From: Aspergillus flavus | Taxonomy: Eukaryota > Ascomycota > Eurotiomycetes > Eurotiales > Aspergillaceae | DNA: 64,000 bases | NCBI RefSeq assembly: GCF_009017415.1 | Contig: NC_092408.1 | Location: 1,116,001 to 1,180,000 of the forward strand | Direction: 5' to 3' | In this document: positions 1 to 12,678 of the stretch, in pieces | How the letters are laid out: the number at the start of each line of letters is the position of its first letter | Position numbering within the stretch: position 1 is the first letter of the stretch | Translations under genes and position numbers: made by a program | The notes under the pieces: model-generated | The model's input: only the letters and a program-made list of their open reading frames with translations | What the model was told of the DNA's origin: nothing | The model's database searches: none

Positions 1-1836
1 CCATGTCACCATATCACGTTGGACCCACGAGTGCGGAGTTCGGTCTCACCGCGCGTCGGAAGCCCTCGGACGACGAGGATGAATTTGAGTCCACGGCTGC
101 ACCAAGTCCCGTTGCAGCGCCCAACGTGGATTTTGCAACCGATGATCCACTAGGAAATCTAGGGCAGACGGAAGCCCTTAGGCTGGTGACGGTCTATGAA
201 AATACGGTGGGCTTGATGTATCCATGTGTCGATCTGGACAGTATGCGCGCGTACATTGTCGATTTCTTTCGAGATGACTCTCGTCAGATCCTGAGCTCGG
301 AGGAACAGGATTGGTTTTTCGCACGCGATGTTGAGGTGCTGAAAATCATCTTGGCAATTGCCTTGCTGACTGAATCGCACGGGCGGAGTGAACGGGCGGC
401 GGTGTTGGCTGAAAGTGTTGAGGATCGTTTTGCGACTCGCGTTAATATCCCTGAGGTTGACATGAAAGAGCTTCTTATATTGACATTGCTGGTGTGTAGC
501 CCATCTGCTCTGTCCCTTTCACACATGGCTAACAGTAATCCTATCAAAGTCAATATTCCATTCATACCGGGACGATGAAGTCATTTCGTGGCGCTGCATT
601 GGAATGGCGTGTCGGGGTTCAATGCAACTAGGCTTACACTGCCAGGAGACCTGGTATAGAACAGGAGGGGTGTTCCCAGGGGAGCTACAATGGACGTGGG
701 CTAGCCGTCTATTTTGGTGTATCTACGTGCTGGATCGGAAATGGTCCTTTGGTACCGGCCTTCCATTCGCGATTCAAGACACAGACATGGACACCAACCT
801 TCCCGAGCCGGGAACTGCCACACCTTACCTGACTTGTATGATCTCGTACGCGCGGCTCAGCGGCAAGATATGGGGACTTGTCGTTGGCTGGGGCAGTCGA
901 TCGCGTGCAGCGACATCGGATTACTGTTCTTACCTTGACTTCCAAGTCCAGCAATGGATTCAATCAATTCCACAGGAACTACGGTTTGACCCATCACGAC
1001 AGTCATCGCCTGACTCGGTTCAGAACGATAACATGATGATGCTGCAAGTTCTCCTTGCACTGCAGGCGAACCAGCTTCGAATTCTAGTGTACCGCCAAAA
1101 CTTGCTCAGTAGCGAGAGCATTGAGACAAATGTCTCCGGTGCATCTATCGCCGTCGAGACTGCGAAAAGTACGATCCACATGCTAGACTACTTCACTCGT
1201 GTTTCAGATATCTACTTTCAGCGTCCGGAGCCGTTCAATTACTTCCTAATTTCGGCGCTGGCCGCGCTCTTCCTCGCCGTGTTTCATGCACCAACTCGAT
1301 TCAGTAATGTTTGTCGCGCGGAATTCTACGCCGCCGTCGACATGGTGAGGAAGTCTTCCACTCGGGCCAGAACCTCAAGACGACTGCAGAAAATCATTCG
1401 AAGTTTGAAGTTAATTAAGTTAAATGTCGGGAAATCGCCCTATAAGCACGGACAGCCGCCGGAAAACCTTGGCAAGGTACTATCTCGTTTCAGCCATGGG
1501 CAGCATGACTCGAATCAATCCACTTTGTCGCAGTCTCCGCTACTCCCGTCGCACCAGCACCAGCCATCCGGTATCCCGACTCCACAACCTTCCGCCTCCC
1601 TTTGGTCCGTGTCCTCTCCACCGGTCACCGCGCCAGTTAATTATGGAAACACCGACGAAAGCTGTGACGATTTGACCAGTTTCTTTGAGATGGCTGGAGG
1701 ACTCTACTTCGATCCCAAGACGGGTCCCCCCGACGAGACTCTCACATCGGACGGCGCTAGTGCAGGGGGTGAAGGGGTTGACGCGTTTCACGCCGAGAAC
1801 GAGGCGCTGACCCGTGTAATGGCTGGCCTGTTATAG
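1..1836 (+). CDS. Fungal-specific transcription factor, 3' part (5' end outside window)
   Basis: This is the C-terminal part of a fungal regulator. The frame is open from the window edge, so the DNA-binding domain, presumably Zn2Cys6, lies upstream and is not visible. Exons are <1..491 and 550..1836. The 58-bp intron (GTGTGT..AAAG) restores the reading LL-SIFHSYRDDEVISWRCIGMA, which is the characteristic fungal_trans (PF04082) middle homology region, followed by WTWASRLFWCIYVLDRKWS. After about residue 400 the protein becomes a low-complexity tail rich in Ser, Pro and Gln, ending in an acidic segment that could be an activation domain. The role is inferred from the family: nuclear transcriptional regulator, target unknown. 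The first ATG in the window (3) is not necessarily the true start. Confidence 0.85.
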
Positions 1837-2623
1837 ATGAAGGTGGCGGTCTGAGAGTTGGCTTACCAAATAGTTCTTAGTGTAGTAAGTTTAACCCGGA
1901 TCCTAAACCAGTCTAAGTATCCCTGCCATTGGTGGAACTAGTCTAATGCACGAGAGCCAAATAGTGTGAAGCTAATGCACCCCAATCCCGAGGTGTCTGC
2001 CTGAAGAATCCACTCGGGTAATTGCCCAAGCCCAGACGATCAGCAATCCCCGTGACTGGGGGTGTGTTCCATTACCATAATGGGCAAAACTCCTGAACGA
2101 TTGCCAATACGGGCCAATCACAGATGTTCTACCTTGGCCTTCAGAAGACCCCAATGATGTAATTTCTCCGTCGCTGGGTGAGGCGTTCATGCTGGTGACT
2201 GGCTGACAGACCGTCTAAACGCGTGCCTCGGTCATTTCTTGGCTTAGTGGGGAGGGAGGGGTTATTCCATCACCCAGAAGATGCGGTCTACCCTCTCGTA
2301 TATCATTCATATTGGACATATCAGCGGTTGACTTTCTCAGACGGGGCTTCGAGTGGAGCGCAAATGAAACATACAAACAATGGACTGTCTCCGCGTCACG
2401 ACCGGTCACTTGTACAATGCATATAATGCATGTACTATAGATCACTACGTCTCAGCACCAACAACCGGGTCGGACATTACTGGAGGCACACGGAGGCCAT
2501 ACAGCGGAGGATTGCGTTCCTCGAATAGATGGTTTCGTTGATCTCCGGTGGAGTAAGGCACGTCTTTCAGGTAGACTGCGCGCACATACACACGGAGACA
2601 AATACAAGACTCTGAGTCTCTAG
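1837..2623. other. Intergenic, no gene seen
   Basis: The stretch between the regulator stop and the GH43 promoter. Only short random open frames occur on both strands. No tRNA or repeat was recognised. Confidence 0.5.
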
Positions 2624-2631
2624 TATATATA
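2624..2631 (+). promoter_or_regulatory. TATA-like box of GH43 gene
   Basis: TATATATA lies 64 bp before the GH43 start codon, a plausible distance for a short fungal 5' leader. Position and motif only; there is no transcript evidence. Confidence 0.4.
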
Positions 2632-2694
2632 GCACCATGCATCTCGTAGAGGAAACAAATCCTCAAGCCACCCATCTCTCTATCTTTGCTAACC

Positions 2695-3979
2695 ATGTAT
2701 CTCCAATCGTCTCTTGCATTAGTCCTTCTACGGGCTGCAGTCGTTCATGGTTACGCTAACCCGGGGGCTTGTTCTGGTGCCTGCAACATCCATGACCCTT
2801 CCTTGATCCAGAATGGCGACGGAACGTACTATCGGTTCTCAACAGGGAATAATATTTCCTTTGCTTCTGCTTCGTCCATTGAGGGTCCTTGGACAGCTCT
2901 GGGATCTGTATTACCTGGTGGATCCTCGATTGACAACTCGGGGAGATATGATCCTTGGGTGCGTATCTATTTTTATTATCATCCCTTAATTTGAGTTCTC
3001 TTATTCCCCTCGATCTTTGATCTTGTTTTGTAGTTTTTACCTTTACCTTTACCTTTTGCTTTTTTCTTTATTTTCCGCATTTTCGCTGGGGTCTTCAAAC
3101 GATGTTGAAATGGACGGTCCATACTCATCTTCCCGCACTCACTAACAAGCATCATGCCGCTGACAACTCCTAGGCACCCGACGTGCAAAAGGTGGGTGAC
3201 CTTTACTACCTCTACTACGCTGTGTCCAGCTTCGGTACCCAAGAGTCCGCCATCGGTCTCGCAACGTCCGAAACCATGGAGGAAGGTACCTGGACCGACA
3301 AGGGCTCGATCGTTACATCCACAACGGGTGACCAATACAACGCCATCGACGCGAACCTGCTAGTAGACGGCTCCGCCAACTACCTGACATTTGGATCCTT
3401 CTGGCAGGACATTTTCCAAGTTACACTGAATGGAGATGCCACGTCTTCGACGTCAACGCCGGTTAACGTTGCTTTCGATCCGGCTACTACACATCCAGTC
3501 GAGGGTGCTTATCTCTACAAATATGGAGATTATTACTACCTGTTTTACTCATGGGGAACGTGCTGTGGGTATGATACCAGTAGACCCGCTGAAGGGGAGG
3601 AGTATAAAATCAAGGTTTGTCGGTCGAGTACGCCGACTGGAAACTTTGTGAGTGCCTCCTTTTCTTTTTTACTCTTGCCATTCTGAAGACGATCGGCTAA
3701 TAATGTAGGTTGATGCGAGCGGTGTTGCGTGCACGGATGGCGGTGGTACCGTCGTTCTTGAGAGCCATGATAATGTCTATGGACCTGGTGGACAGTATGT
3801 TGCAACAATCTCTACTTGAGTTCATATTTACTAACCTTTGTAGGGGTGTCTACACCGACCCGAACCTTGGCCCTGTGCTTTACTATCACTACGTTGATAC
3901 CACCATCGGATATGCTGACTCCCAGAAGTTATTTGGATGGAACGCGATCGATTTCTCGAGCGGATGGCCTTCTGTTTAA
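2695..3979 (+). CDS. Secreted GH43 arabinan endo-1,5-alpha-L-arabinanase
   Basis: Exons are 2695..2958, 3174..3647, 3709..3794 and 3844..3979, giving 319 aa, close to the roughly 320 aa of Aspergillus Abn enzymes. The start at 2695 gives a clean signal peptide ([19 protein letters not shown]) before [11 protein letters not shown]. The five-blade GH43 catalytic signals are present: Asp in NIHDPSL (base), Asp in AIDANL (pKa modulator) and Glu in PVEGAY (acid). Family members cut internal alpha-1,5 links in the arabinan side chains of pectin, outside the cell. The first intron is long (215 bp) and pyrimidine-rich; the others are 61 and 49 bp. It belongs to the AbnA/AbnC type, but I cannot tell which paralogue it is. 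Confidence 0.92.
3036..3053 (+). repeat. (TTTACC)3 tandem repeat in intron
   Basis: Three TTTACC units inside the long first intron of the GH43 gene, within a T-rich tract. Confidence 0.6.
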
Positions 3980-5491
3980 GAAGCTACCTTTTCCGGTGGC
4001 GAGAAGAACTTTGTACATATTTCAGCTTTTTGTGGAGAATATATCTCAATAACAGAGAAAACTGGTCGGTTGATCTTCTTAATTCGGCTATCTTTCATCC
4101 CACTGTACAAGTTTGGCTTATCCAGAGCAAAACATTCCAGTATCTGCACGATTTCAACATTTAACACTCATGATACATATCTTATGCGACTGAGCCAAAA
4201 CTTTCAAATTTTACTATCGCACCTCAAGGGACACAGACCCATCGGATAGACGGCACAGCAACACAAAGATCTTCAGTGATAGAAACCCATCACCTCCTTC
4301 ATCCCAAAAATCGTGTCAAGCTACCCCTTATAGATACTCGCGCTCACGGCCAAGTACCGAGGGCGCTATTAATAGTAAGTAGCCCGTGCGATCATCGGAT
4401 TACATGGATCTTCGGCGCTGTGACTTAGTGCGTCACAGCTTACTTTCCACACGGGACATGGACGGAACCTCGCGATACTCATGTGTGGGTTATAACATTT
4501 TTTGATTCTGGTGTAATGAGAAGTGGGAGATGTGCTTTTGTGTCCCCTGCGATAGGCGGTGATAGTCGTTGTGATGATCTGTTGCGCTGCGTAATGGGTT
4601 GGTGATCGTGGGCTCGGTTCCTTGAGTTCCGTTAGTGGTTCTCATTTTCTTTTCTTCTTTATAGCTATGTTGTAGTATATAGATATCATTTCCCTAACAT
4701 GGTATGGATATGTTTTATCTCATCTACGGCCATAAAGCATCATTCCTCGAACGCGGCCTTGTTAAATCTATACGTGTTTTGCTGCGGTCGCACAACTTTA
4801 AATATTGCATTTACCTCGGAATAATTATCGGTATAATGGAAATACGTGTATATTCTCCCTCATATAAGAGGTACCAAGGTTATGTTAGGTTACGGGTAAG
4901 TCAAAGTGATATAGTCGCCATGGTATTGCTGAGTGATAAGATAGGATAACATCCTACATATCAACAAAACACTAAAAACAAGGCATTCAATCTGAAGGAC
5001 AATATTTGTAAACAGATGCTGAGGAAACGTGAGACATGAACGAGACGGCGGGTGGGAGGCAGGTATGTCATATGACAGAGAAAGCATCGTATGGCGGATG
5101 TATACCCGCTATAGCTGACGATGGACGACAGATGTTCGAATTGCTATAGGGCAATAATTGTTTGAGTTTGCCAAGTGGACCGCTCTCGACTCTGTCTCGA
5201 CAACTTTATTCTGTGCAAGCATTGATTTCGAAACCTTAATATACAGTATAGAAAGCTTTTAGCAAAATATGCCAGGATCTAGGTCGGTGATAGATTTCCT
5301 AACTGACGACACGACTTTTATGCTTAAGTACCGTCGTGTGCATACATCTATGATTCTCAAAGAGAAAGAGAAATAACAAAAAATGGAAGAGTAATATAAA
5401 TATCTGGAGACACGCTCCTGAGCTCTTGCAGCTTACGCGATTTCTTATTTACATTTCTCATATCAGTCTCTATTATATTAGACAGAAAGCT
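3980..5491. other. Intergenic, AT-rich, no gene seen
   Basis: About 1.5 kb. The only open frames are short (under 121 aa) and look random. A TATA-like AATATAAATA near 5393 could serve the SDR gene at 5492. Confidence 0.5.
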
Positions 5492-6586
5492 ATGGATATT
5501 ACTACCAATGAACTTGACTGTGACAGCTATGTGAAACTCGATGCTTTCACTAGGAAGACCTATCGAGACGTTTATCCAGCAATTGACCCCACCCGCCCCG
5601 AGCTCTCCCAGGCTGGAAAGGTGATTGTTATCACTGGCGGTAGCCGTGGCCTTGGACGATCGGTATGTCCTGCTTCTAGAACCTATAACGAGGAAGTGGA
5701 TTTCCATTTTCGTTAACACCCTTTTCAGTCCTTTGCTGCATCATTCGCTCGTGCCAATGCAGATGCTATCGTCCTCTTGGCACGATCCTCTATCAATTTG
5801 GCTCAGACTGAGAAGCTCATTAAAGATATTAATCCCTCGACATACGTGTTGACAATCGCCCTTGATATCTGTGACGAGGCAAAAGTCAAGGACACCTTTG
5901 ATAAAATTAAAGATCGGTTTGGCATTCCCCATGTCCTTATCAACAATGCAGGTGTACTTCCTGCGCAGGGAACAATTACGGATCAGAATTCTAGTCAATG
6001 GTGGGAGACCCATGTAAGTCATTCCCCTTGTTAACATATCTCTCCCAGCTCTTTAAAAGATAATGGCGCCATGGAGTATCAGGACCATGATGAATACTAG
6101 CTAAATATGCTTTCAAAGGAGGTTAACGTCCGAGGAACATATAATGTCACCAAAGCATTTTTGCGAATGACAGGACCAAATCCAGCAAACCCAACAACTA
6201 TTATCAATGTGACTTCAGCCGCAGGTCATATTGTCGCCCAAGGGATGAGTGCTTACTGCCTTACGAAACTAGCTATTACTCAGTTCACTGCGTTTCTCAA
6301 AAATGAGTACCCCAGAATCACGTCTGTTAGCCTCCACCCAGGTATGGTCCTCACAGATATGGGCTCCAGTGTCTTGTGGTTAGAGCCTTTCATGAGAGAC
6401 ACTGCTGGGTTATCAGGTGGTACGGCAGTGTGGCTTTCAACTGGAGACAAAGCCTTCCTCTCTGGCAGATATGTAGCAGCGAACTGGGATGTAGCCGAGT
6501 TGGAGATGAGGAAGGAGGAGATTATTCGGGATAACCTGTTGACAGTATGTCTTAGAGGGAGGTTTGGAGAAATGGTAGCTAGGTAG
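5492..6586 (+). CDS. Short-chain dehydrogenase/reductase
   Basis: Exons are 5492..5662, 5729..6013 and 6119..6586, giving 307 aa; introns are 66 and 105 bp, the second with a clear CTAA branch site. It is a classical SDR: nucleotide-binding TGGSRGLGR near residue 50 (split by intron 1), NNAG, a Ser in VTSAAGH, and the catalytic pair YCLTK. The N-terminal extension of about 45 residues (RKTYRDVYPAIDPTRPELS) is typical of fungal SDRs annotated as oxidoreductases of unknown substrate. Cytosolic NAD(P)-dependent redox chemistry is expected. No neighbour suggests a pathway. Confidence 0.9.
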
Positions 6587-7777
6587 TTTTTGTGCAGGTT
6601 GGCCCATAATTACAGGGTTGAAGAGGGTCCAGAGGAACCTACTCGCCGCATAGTACTGGAGTTTATCTAAAGTTATCCTACCATCTCATTGTCTATTGTT
6701 ATCTTATTCACATTTCGTATTCATTATTTCCCCGCTTGTGAGATATAAGCGCCAATCTCCCTGGTCTGGTAAGTAATATAATCTCTCTATTATATGTACT
6801 AATGTCTGTCAAGATTCTGTCCAATACTAATATACAGAACACGTGGGGGTAAGTGTGAAGGATTATACGCCTCTTTACTATAGACCGAGAGAGCCATATA
6901 TAGCTACACACGCACCGATGAAATGTCCTATGGAAGAGAATGAATACTGATCTGAGATGCCTCGGCAACCTTAGGCTTGGCACTTTCCATTTAAAGGGGT
7001 TCAACCACGACGTTGAACTGAGTTGAACCCCTTTTCTCCTCTCTACCCCGGGCCTCATGGCAGTTCGACACCTCAACATGGAAGTCAATTTTTATCCAAC
7101 TTGGCCAAAGGTTTCGTACGAGAAATTACCCAGTGTCTCTGATCTGCAGAATGGTCTAGCCTGTGACAGTATAATCCGATGTAGATAATGTCGTCGTCGT
7201 AAAAGCTATGCAAACACTCGAACAAGCACGGTTAATATATATTCACAAGCTATAAACGTGGACCAGTCGATTGGATATCCAGCTTCATCCATGTCAGATG
7301 TCCAACGTCCAGAGATTATCATTTAATCTCAGAATGATTGTGTAATATTCATCTGTTCTAACACCCTGTTTTAGGATACTTGTCATGGCAAGAGGGCATG
7401 GTTCTGATTAGGTGCCTGAACCATGCGTTTTCCAGCACCTAGCCAACTTCCCACCTTGCAATTGACTTGTCAGGCAAATAAACCGCCATTAGATCTAGTA
7501 GAAAATCTTCATATTAGAAGCTCTAGAGACATTTATCAGGCGAGGCGGAGTGAATGCTGGGTGTCGGCCTTCGCCGGTCTTCGGGTACAAGACAGTCACG
7601 AGAATTTCTCGGCCGAGGGAACTTAATCAGAAACCATGGAATTGGGTATTTAGTATCAACTTTACTCCAACACACCTGCGAAACCACGAAAGTAATAGAT
7701 TTGTCTTCAAAAACCCTCAGTTGGATAATACTTCCTCGCCCACAATTGAATAATCGCGCAGAATTCGATTCTTCAGA
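6587..7777. other. Intergenic with one perfect inverted repeat
   Basis: No convincing coding frame. It contains the hairpin at 6993-7034, listed separately. ORFs near 7423-7781 overlap each other in different frames and look like chance. Confidence 0.5.
6993..7034. repeat. Perfect 13-bp inverted repeat (hairpin)
   Basis: AAAGGGGTTCAAC (6993-7005) is matched by GTTGAACCCCTTT (7022-7034) with a 16-bp loop. A further GTTGAA inside the loop (7012-7017) could pair alternatively with TTCAAC. Function unknown: it could be a terminator-like fold, a regulatory palindrome or a relic of a small foldback element. Confidence 0.6.
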
Positions 7778-9203
7778 ATGAAAGACAGTGACTCACGTCC
7801 TCATTCAGGACCTCAACGCAAAAGCCTCTTAAAGTACACAGCAGGTTGGCGGAGAATCGTCAGCAACTTTAGTCCATCGTGTGTTGAATTTTCATCGCCG
7901 CAGCAGCAAAGGAACAGTGACTAACGATGCAATAGATGGTTTTCCACAACAATGGGGACAGGCATGGCCGGAATCTTGTTCCATCTTATGCCTTTCGAGC
8001 ATGCCGCGCTGCAGTACATAGCCATAGCCTTTTTTGTTCTGAATGCCTTGTTGTTCCTCACCGTGCTCGGCATGTCAATTCTCCGCTATACTCTCTATCC
8101 TGAAATCTGGAAGGTCATGATACAAGACCCAGTTAACTCGTTATTCCTGGCAACTTGTCCCATGGGCTTTGCCACCTTGATCGAGTTGTGGGTGTTTATT
8201 TGCGTACCACAGTGGGGAGACTGGGCGAAGACAACGGCCTGGGGGCTGTGGATTATCGATGCGGTCGCAGCTGCGGCGGTCACGGCATCACTCTCATTTA
8301 TTCTGTAAGTCTGTTCAATATTCTAAAGATTGCCTGCTAACAATATGCAGTATATCGCAACATTACGTCACATCGTTAGAGCGAATAACCGCACTGCAAT
8401 TGTTGCCGATCGCTGCCACAATCGTGGCGTCCGGGGTTGGAGCCGAGATCGCGGATATTTTGCCAAACGCGCAGCACGCCATGGGAACGGTGATCGTATC
8501 CTATGTGCTGTGGGGCATGTCTACGCCAATGGCCATGATAATCCTGGTGATCTATTACCAGCGTTTGGCGGTCCACAAGCTTCCATCAAGGGAAACTATC
8601 GTGAGTTGCTTTCTGCCACTGGGGCCACTTGGCTTTGGGGGTTTTAGGTTAGTGCAAGCCACAATACGACCTTGAGAAAATGAGTCTGACGCCGAGGTAG
8701 TATCCTATACCTGGGCAAGGTGGCGCGACAGCTCCTCGACGAATCCAACGCAATCGACCCACTTGTCGGCCATATCGCATACGTCCTCGGTCTCTTGCTG
8801 TCTCTGTTGATGTGGTCTTTCGGGCTGATTTGGCTCGTTTTCGCGCTCGCTACCATCTACTATCGATCACCGTTTCCTTTCAACATGGGTTGGTGGGGAT
8901 TCACGTTTCCTCTCGGAGTATATGCGGCCAATACTATCCTTTTGGGGAAGGAAATGAATTTAATGTTTTTTAAGGTTTGCGGGACGGTAAGTTGCCGCAG
9001 ACAATTTTGAAAGACCATGGAAAGGAAAGGGGGCTGACAGGAGACAGATACTAAGCAGCGCGATGATATTATTGTGGCTGGTGGTTGCCACCCGTACCGT
9101 GCACGGAGCCTGGCATGGGGTTTTATTCCATGCGCCGTGCCTGCAAAACTTGAAAGAAAAGCTCGAAGATAGTCAGGATGATGCGACGAATGATGAAGCA
9201 TAG
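7778..9203 (+). CDS. ssu1: SSU1-type sulfite efflux pump (TDT family)
   Basis: Exons are 7778..7878, 7936..8304, 8351..8647, 8701..8986 and 9048..9203, giving 402 aa. It is a ten-helix membrane protein of the tellurite-resistance/dicarboxylate transporter (TDT) family. Splicing intron 1 (57 bp) restores SNFSPSWFSTTMGTG, a hallmark of fungal SSU1 and Mae1-like proteins. SSU1 exports sulfite at the plasma membrane and gives sulfite tolerance. Hydrophobic segments run from about residue 45 to 380, with a short charged C-tail. It could instead be a C4-dicarboxylate (Mae1-like) carrier; the N-terminal motif favours SSU1. Its neighbours give no functional hint. Confidence 0.85.
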
Positions 9204-9693
9204 ACCAAGCGCCTCAGAACTTTGTTCTGGCTGAGACCCTGATTCTGGCCGATTAATTCAATCGTAAGCAATCATGTCTTCGAGAGCAACTTCTTGTTTT
9301 ACTCATAGTCTACAGAATCGACGCCAATTCTGCAGCGCATCACATGGGATACGGGCTATGCCAGGGGCTCACCAATCATATCGGGCCTTTGAGGATTGAA
9401 TTCCGGCTAGTATGCAGTATCGGTTACGAAGGGCCAATCCGCAGTAGATACAGACGCCATCTTCCTTCCAGAATTATCCCGGCAGCCTCGTATGAACACC
9501 CAACCAGGCATTAATAGGCGAAACGATGCCGCCTCACTTCCTATGGTCAGATTGTAACCCACATGACTTTGTTGGACGATAAGCTGGAGCCGTCTTGCGG
9601 CTGAAGTCTTGGGAGTACCTATAGAATCCGGGGTTCCCGCCCGATTGATCCCGTCTCTTCATTCCTTCAATCGCGATCTATTGAGTGGCAACC
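9204..9693. other. Intergenic, no feature seen
   Basis: About 490 bp between the sulfite pump and the lipase-TPR gene, on the same strand. It presumably carries the terminator of the former and the promoter of the latter; no specific motif was recognised. Confidence 0.4.
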
Positions 9694-12211
9694 ATGGTAG
9701 GTAAATGCAAAGTACTGTTGTATATAGTTGTTGCTAAATAGAGAAGGATACAACAGACTACGAGTTTCCATTCTTAGAAGAAGTCTACACTCCTTCGGAG
9801 CAACCTAAAATCGAGTAAGTACCTGTCAAGTCGTCCTGATGACTTGAATACATAATGACCGTGTAGTTTTGTTTTCGTACACGGTCTCAATCCTCGCGGT
9901 CGAGTCGACCATGCGTTTGAAACATGGACACATCAGAACGGAACCTTCTGGCCGCGGGATTACCTCCCTCAAGATATCCCACAGGCGCGAGTTTTCGTCT
10001 ATGGCTATAATTCATACGTCACAAACCCCCAGGTTATGTCGAATGCGAGTGTGAAAGATCATGCGAATACATTACTGAACTTGCTCGACCTTGAGCGGAG
10101 TCCACAGGTGGTACGTGGTTTGCCTTTGCTCAAGTTCGAGACAAGGCTGACGCTACGCAGAATGCGCGGCCTCCGAAGATCATCTTTATCGGACATAGTT
10201 TAGGTGGATTGGTGATAAAACAGGTACGTTGGCCAGTTGGATCACGGCATGATCCGGAATAGACATAATCGGATAGTCAGTCGCTAGTAGACTCGGCGCT
10301 AACATCTCATCAATAGGCTTTATTGAATGCGCAAGAGGATCCCAAGTATACTTCCATCCGCACGGGCACGTACGGTCTTGTTTTCTTCGGTACTCCACAC
10401 CACGGTACCAAAGGTGTTGAGTTGGGAAAGATTGCAGCCAAGGTCGCCAAGTTCGTGTCCAAGGGGCATGCCAGTAACGACCTCCTCGATTGCCTGGAAC
10501 ACAACTCCTTATTCACAAGACAGATGAGTAGCCGATTCTGTCACCAGCTGGAAGACTATCGAGTGATCAGTTTCATCGAAGGAAAGGAGGTCCTACTGGG
10601 AGGGTCAGGCCCAGCTTCTATTAGCCACGTGAGTACTTAAACCATATTTTTTTTTTAACTTGAAGATCAGTATACTAGGACGTACGGAGCTAACGGTCGC
10701 AGTTGGTGGTAGACGAAGAGTCTGCTATCCTTGGACTCCCTGGTAACCGCGAGACACGTCTCAAGCTAGATGCAGATCACTCTCAGATGTGCAAGGTCGG
10801 CACACGAGGGGCCATGTACAAACTCATCAAGGGCAATATTAAACAGATAGCCGACCAGCTACTTGTGACGGAACAGGGTTATATTACCCAGCCGTCGCCA
10901 TCTCCACGCGCGGGACCACCATTGCCGCCGCGACATACCAACAGTAGCGCTCCGTATCCTCCTCCGAACATAACTTCGCAGGCGGCGACACAGAGGGTCA
11001 TCGGGACACTATACCATCCTTTCGACAATGATCCACGGTCGATCGAAGCGGCGGAGTACAAGAATAACTGGAAGTGGGATGACGCACGGAGGGTGGAGTA
11101 TACCATCTTCCAGGAGCACCTGCGCACTCTGGGTGCAGACCACCATAGCACATTGCAGGTCGGCTACAATCTGGCGGAAATCGACCTCGAGTCGGGATAT
11201 CTCGGTAAAGCGGCCGAATGGTGCCAATGGGTGTCCAACAACAGTCAGCGCGTACTCGACAAGCGTCATCCACTAACGATGAGAGCGGAAAGCTTGATGG
11301 GAGAGATCCTTGTCTCCCAGGGCAAGCAACAGGAAGGAGAGTCCGTGTGTGCCAATGTCCTCGCCCGGCAGCAGATGACGATCGGAGAAGACGATATCGA
11401 CACGCTGGAAACACGCCGTCGACTGGCGAACGCATATAGCTCCGTCGAGCGACGAGAGGAGGGCATTGCCACCGCCGAAAAGCGTACTGAATCCCTCAAG
11501 CGATTGCTGGGTGAGAATCATATCAAGACATACGCCGCGGTGCTTGACACTATCGAGTTGATAGTAGCCAAACTCTCAAGCAGCAACGAGGCGATGGCTA
11601 TAGCCCGGTTTCACACGGGTACGGAAGACATAGTCAATGTGGTCCAAGAGGCATCCCGGGAGATGAACAACTTACTGGGCCCTCGTCACCCACTTTCCAT
11701 TCGAAGTCTCCGGCTGCTTGGTGCATGCCAGATCTTTACTTCGGGCGGACTTACAGAGCCATCGGAAACGCTACGACGAGCGCTCGCCACCGCTGAAGAA
11801 AACCTCGGTTCAGACAACCCCGAAACCATTCAAATCGTGGTTTACATGGGTTTAATGTACGCCAAACAGAGCAACCCATATAGTTACTTAGTCTCCCAGC
11901 AAAACCTCGAGCTGGCTATGCCTTGGTTCCGACGATATCTGGACTGGGCCAAAAGCAGGGATATCTTGAGTAGTCCCGATCCCCAGGCGATCTTGGGCAT
12001 GATAGCCAATATGTACATGGGCAAGAGGGATTATCAACAGGCACAGAATTACTACGAGCAGCTCGTCACTGCATGTCAGAAGGGGAACATCCCGGTTCCA
12101 GCCGACGTGCAAAACATGCTACAGCTGTGTCGGATGAACACCAGATTGATGTCGCCTTACACATCTTCATCGGGATTTGAATCACTTCTCTCCTCCTTTA
12201 AACGATTATAG
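9694..12211 (+). CDS. Alpha/beta-hydrolase (lipase/serine esterase)-TPR fusion protein
   Basis: Exons are 9694..9700, 9757..9814, 9867..10110, 10161..10223, 10317..10628 and 10703..12211, giving 730 aa. The first exon is only 7 nt (ATGGTAG). The N-terminal half (about residues 20-270) is a DUF676/PGAP1-like hydrolase with VFVHGLNPRG and nucleophile elbow GHSLGG; FFGTPHHG is typical. The C-terminal half (from about residue 330) is a helical tetratricopeptide region of the kinesin-light-chain type found in fungal NLR-like proteins (repeats such as LGENHIKTYAAVLDT and LGPRHPLSIRSLRLLGA). The NB-ARC/NACHT nucleotide-binding domain usually found between such halves is absent: a short Pro-rich linker joins them directly. 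Family knowledge links these architectures to fungal non-self recognition; the role here is inference. Confidence 0.85.
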
Positions 12212-12313
12212 GTGAATTCCATAATACACAACCTGTTGTTTTCATTATGCATGCATAGCCAGTAGTATAATACATTTCGCTGTCTCAATCATGACTGTCA
12301 TAACGAATTCTCT

Positions 12314-12678
12314 CTAGTTGGAGATCTTGGAGGGCACATGTTTTCTACACCATGCATCGTCAGTTGTACGTCTCATATAAAGAGGCATTGGAAGAATAGC
12401 AGCACATACCCAGTAGCACTCTCGAACTTGTTCCTCGCGGAATCAGTGATGCGTTCATTCGTCTGTCGCACCTTCGAGTTATGAGGGTCGACCTTGCCAT
12501 GGCCGTACTTGGTCTCGAGGGAGTCGAGGCCTGTTTCTCGTCAATATATGTACTGTACTCTCCATTGTGAATGATGGAAAAGGGTATACTTACCCTTGTC
12601 AACATAGTCTTCATTCTGGGCACCACCAGCACCACCGTGCTTGTGTCCACCACCGAGCTTCGAGGCAAGCTTGTCCAT
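12314..12678 (-). CDS. Small hydrophilic conserved fungal protein (78 aa)
   Basis: Exons on the minus strand are 12678..12594, 12530..12410 and 12344..12314, giving 78 aa. The protein is Gly/His-rich at the start (MDKLASKLGGGHKHGG), then highly charged, ending GKHVPSKISN with no hydrophobic segment. All three exons are needed: the last is only 31 nt and is found through the acceptor GTGTAG. I recognise it as a type of small, hydrophilin-like protein common in Aspergillus genomes, with no defined biochemical role that I know of. A TATA-like TTTATAAATA (reverse strand, about 12793-12804) lies some 115 bp before the start, suggesting strong regulated expression. Confidence 0.8.

Noticed and set aside
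2637..2639. Upstream ATG before the GH43 start
   Set aside because: Out of frame with the enzyme and only a few bases after the TATA box, so probably not in the transcript.
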